From contig CBDCMH010000006.1 of assembly GCA_965218935.1 (NCBI GenBank), positions 32,160-96,159 of the forward strand: a stretch of DNA of 64,000 nucleotides, read 5' to 3'. The notes beneath the pieces were generated by a model, which saw nothing but the letters and a program-made list of their open reading frames with translations, made no database searches and had not been told where the DNA came from. Positions 61,946 to 64,000 of the stretch are shown in pieces; positions within the stretch are counted from its first letter, which is position 1, and each line of letters opens with the position of its first letter. A program made the position numbers and the translations under genes. The stretch comes from JADFOI01 sp965218935. GTDB taxonomy: Bacteria; Acidobacteriota; UBA6911; RPQK01; JADFOI01.

Positions 61946-62977
61946 CTACTCACCCACTCCATTTCGAATGGCGATAATCTGGGCCAGGATGGCCACCGCG
62001 ATCTCGCCGGGTCGTCTCCCCCCTAAATTCAGTCCAATGGGCGCGTGAATTCGGGACAGCTGCTCATCGGTGATGCCCATCTCTTTGAGCGATGCCACCC
62101 GTCGGGCATGGGTCTTGCGGGAGCCGAGGGCACCGATGTAGCGGGAGGGATTTTCCAGGGCCAGTTTCAGGGCCGGGTTGTCCAATTTTTCGTCGTGGCT
62201 GAGGGCGACCAAATAGGTCCCTTCGTTAAAATCCGGTGCGGAAAGTGCCTCCTGAGGCCATTTGACGATCAGCTCGTCGGCGTGGGAGAAACGCTGGGGA
62301 GTCGCGAAGGCGGAGCGGGGATCCACGACCGTGGTCCGAAAGCCCAGTTCCTTGGCAAAGGTGATCAGGGGTATGGCCGCATGGACGGCACCAATGATGA
62401 TCAATCTGGGGGGTGGAGAAACGACCTCGATGAAGACTTCGCTTTTGTCTCCCTCCGCATCAAAGGCGACTCTCTCCGATTTCTGCTGCTGCAAAAGGGC
62501 CTCGGCATGTCGAGAGACCTGGCGGGTTAAATCGGCGGAACCGAGATCTCCCTGGGTTTTCCCATCCGGCCAGATCAGCATTTTGCTGCCCAACTGCGGG
62601 CCGACAATCAAAGTACACAGGGCAACCAGCTCTTCATTCTTGAGAGAACCGACAAATTCTGTGGGAGATGGATCTCCCTCCACAAAGACTTCTATTTCCC
62701 CTCCACAGGTTAGACCTACCGTCCAGGCTTCTTCATTGGTGATGCCGAATTTCACAAGCTTGGGCTGGCCGGTTTTCATCACTCCCTGGGCTTCTTCAAC
62801 CACCGCTCCCTCCACACAACCTCCACTGACGGATCCGACCATTTCGCCCTCTGAGGAGATAGCTAGCCTTGAACCCAACGGACGTGGACCCGATCCGTAC
62901 ACCTTGACGACTGTGGCGATGGCAACCTTCTTGCCTTCCTTACGCCACTGTTCAATATCATTCAAGATTTCACGCAT
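61946..62977 (-). CDS. XdhC/CoxI family molybdoenzyme maturation protein
   Basis: 343 residues. N-terminal XdhC_CoxI domain: IATVVKVYGSGPRPLGSRLA, VSGGCVEGAVVEEA with the conserved Cys, and GLTCGGEIEVFVE. The C-terminal Rossmann domain has LIIIGAVHAAIPL and GALGSRKTHARR, ending IGLNLGGRRPGEIAVAILAQ. XdhC binds molybdenum cofactor and helps its sulfuration and insertion into xanthine-dehydrogenase-type enzymes. No such enzyme is in the window, although MsrP at 8763 is a molybdoenzyme of another class. The rhomboid gene lies seven bases upstream. Confidence 0.9.
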   Translation of the reverse strand: MREILNDIEQWRKEGKKVAIATVVKVYGSGPRPLGSRLAISSEGEMVGSVSGGCVEGAVVEEAQGVMKTGQPKLVKFGITNEEAWTVGLTCGGEIEVFVEGDPSPTEFVGSLKNEELVALCTLIVGPQLGSKMLIWPDGKTQGDLGSADLTRQVSRHAEALLQQQKSERVAFDAEGDKSEVFIEVVSPPPRLIIIGAVHAAIPLITFAKELGFRTTVVDPRSAFATPQRFSHADELIVKWPQEALSAPDFNEGTYLVALSHDEKLDNPALKLALENPSRYIGALGSRKTHARRVASLKEMGITDEQLSRIHAPIGLNLGGRRPGEIAVAILAQIIAIRNGVGE

Positions 62978-62984
62978 TTCGACC

Positions 62985-63851
62985 TCACATCAATTGCCAA
63001 CCGTCAACGATCGATGCAACCACGGAGAGAATCGTCAATCCGATGCACAGGAGAGCCACGATCTGATGATCCGTGCGTTCAGGCTGCAGGGGGTCCAGCC
63101 ACCTGGCCATGCCATAGCCTCCGGCAAATCCTCCAAGATGGGCCCAGTTATCGATACCCGCCATCATCAATCCAAAGGCGAAGAGGATGACGGCAAAACC
63201 CATGGCCTGTCGACCTATGGCGCTGCTTCCTTTTTTTCCTGCGTAAACGAGCGCTCCCAGGAGTCCGAAAATAGGAGCTGAGGCGCCAATGGTCAGCGTT
63301 GCCCCTCGTAGAGGCCAGGGAAGAAATCCAAAAAAAGCCCCCATCCAGCTACTGAGGAAAAACCCGGTGATGGAGGAGACGGTATAGATGATCACGGTGC
63401 GACCGATCCCGTATTCGGAAGCGGTGGCGGGAGCCAGTTGGCGAACCCACATCATGTTGAAAACGATGTGCAGCAGTCCTCCGTGCAGCCAGGCGGCACT
63501 CAGCACCGTCCACCATCGTCCGGCCTGAAAAAGTGGCATCGCTCCGCTGGCCCCGAACAGGAAAAGGCTGCGTCCGCTGGGAGAAAACAGAGAAAGAGCC
63601 CCACCCATTTGGATTCCTCCAGGATCGGCCAACAGCGTGGCGATATAAAGACCGGCACAACTCCAGATCACCACCTGGACGAAGCCGAGGTCCTGACCCA
63701 ACTGCCTCAAAAACCCAGCATAGCCCCACATGCCCGGGTTGGGACGGCCGCAGTAGTAGCATTTTTCCTCGTTGACGCCGACCAGCTGGTGACAAGAAGG
63801 GCAGACGACCGATCCAGTGGTTTGGCGTTTGAACATTAGAAAGCTGATCAT
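62985..63851 (-). CDS. Rhomboid family intramembrane serine protease with N-terminal zinc ribbon
   Basis: 288 residues. A zinc ribbon (VCPSCHQLVGVNEEKCYYCG) precedes six or seven membrane spans. WWTVLSAAWLHGGLLHIVFN carries the HxxxxHxxxN motif, TIGASAPIFGLLGALVYAG contains the catalytic Ser in GAS-A-x-x-x-G context, and DNWAHLGGFAGG supplies the catalytic His. The residue after Ser is Ala rather than the usual Gly. ATG 63851 is used; 63836 is an alternative. Substrates unknown. Likely co-transcribed with xdhC without functional link. Confidence 0.87.
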   Translation of the reverse strand: MISFLMFKRQTTGSVVCPSCHQLVGVNEEKCYYCGRPNPGMWGYAGFLRQLGQDLGFVQVVIWSCAGLYIATLLADPGGIQMGGALSLFSPSGRSLFLFGASGAMPLFQAGRWWTVLSAAWLHGGLLHIVFNMMWVRQLAPATASEYGIGRTVIIYTVSSITGFFLSSWMGAFFGFLPWPLRGATLTIGASAPIFGLLGALVYAGKKGSSAIGRQAMGFAVILFAFGLMMAGIDNWAHLGGFAGGYGMARWLDPLQPERTDHQIVALLCIGLTILSVVASIVDGWQLM

Positions 63852-63877
63852 ACCAGCACAGGATAGAGGCAGACAAC

Positions 63878-64000
63878 AGCCGGAAGACCGGCTGAAATCT
63901 AAAATTCAAAATCCCAAACTCCAAACAAATTCCAAATCTCAAATTCCAAATTCAAAACAACTTCGACCCCGCAGACCACAGACCGCAGACCGCAAACAGA
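63878..64000. repeat. GC hairpin and heptad arrays, instance 7
   Basis: Hairpin AGCCGG-AAGA-CCGGCT at 63878-63893, then AAATTCA, AAATCCC, AAACTCC, AAACAAA, TTCCAAA-type 7-bp steps, and finally CGCAGAC, CACAGAC, CGCAGAC, CGCAAAC to the window edge. It lies upstream of the rhomboid start. Confidence 0.65.

Overview
This 64 kb window looks like chromosome from a Gram-negative, didermic, free-living heterotroph, most probably an uncultured member of the Acidobacteriota or a near relative. The inference rests on gene content, not on a marker gene: serine/threonine kinases joined to TolB-like and TPR domains, DUF805 proteins, a PEP-CTERM protein, ATP/ADP-carrier-like transporters (one with a HEAT-type tail), BamA-like and PagL-like outer-membrane proteins, and moderate GC with many insertion sequences. 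No rRNA is present; the only RNA gene seen is tRNA-Pro(UGG).

Layout. 1-6.1 kb: a kinase-fold-like secreted protein and a BamA/TamA-like barrel (minus), then two ATP/ADP-carrier-like genes (plus); three of these four carry a single-base frameshift. 6.1-14.0 kb: a MITE-like repeat, a GT-A glycosyltransferase, an LPG-synthase-type membrane protein, MsrP, a lipoprotein NagZ, a universal stress protein coupled to an NhaD/ArsB-type antiporter, and a PEP-CTERM protein behind a sigma-54-like promoter. 14.0-26.1 kb: two copies of one IS5/IS1182-like element and a third, unrelated IS bracket an Aas-type phospholipid recycling protein, an OpuC-like ABC operon, ispH, a cupin and tRNA-Pro. 26.4-42.5 kb is an accessory region: a secreted hydrolase, a PAS/histidine-kinase pair, a secreted amidohydrolase, three kinase loci (one a relic), an IS3 element, gene fragments, a duplicated microORF-protease cassette, and a secreted protein built of three internal repeats. 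42.5-47.7 kb: a zinc-ribbon membrane protein with an 18-bp minisatellite, two SAM methyltransferase-like genes in all with the one at 41.9 kb, a membrane kinase and mutM. 47.7-63.9 kb is mostly housekeeping: a hydroxyacid dehydrogenase, SppA, the DUF2520-panB-panC operon, YjbQ, PagL-like, a glycosyltransferase, DUF423, an M16 peptidase pair with an AAA+ ATPase, hflK-hflC, XdhC and a rhomboid protease.

The most unusual signal is not a gene. At least eight gene boundaries carry short degenerate arrays with a 7-bp (sometimes 8-bp) period, several of them led by a GC-rich hairpin. These arrays run into coding sequence and supply the last codons and stop codon of unrelated genes. Other repeat structure: a four-copy MITE-like family with inverted ends, an IS with doubled terminal repeats, and a cassette with a conserved promoter-like block plus a 22-24-codon microORF overlapping a zinc-protease gene.

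All functional calls come from reading translated sequence and motifs. No database search was possible, so names of families are recognition, and coordinates of repeat edges are estimates to within a few bases.
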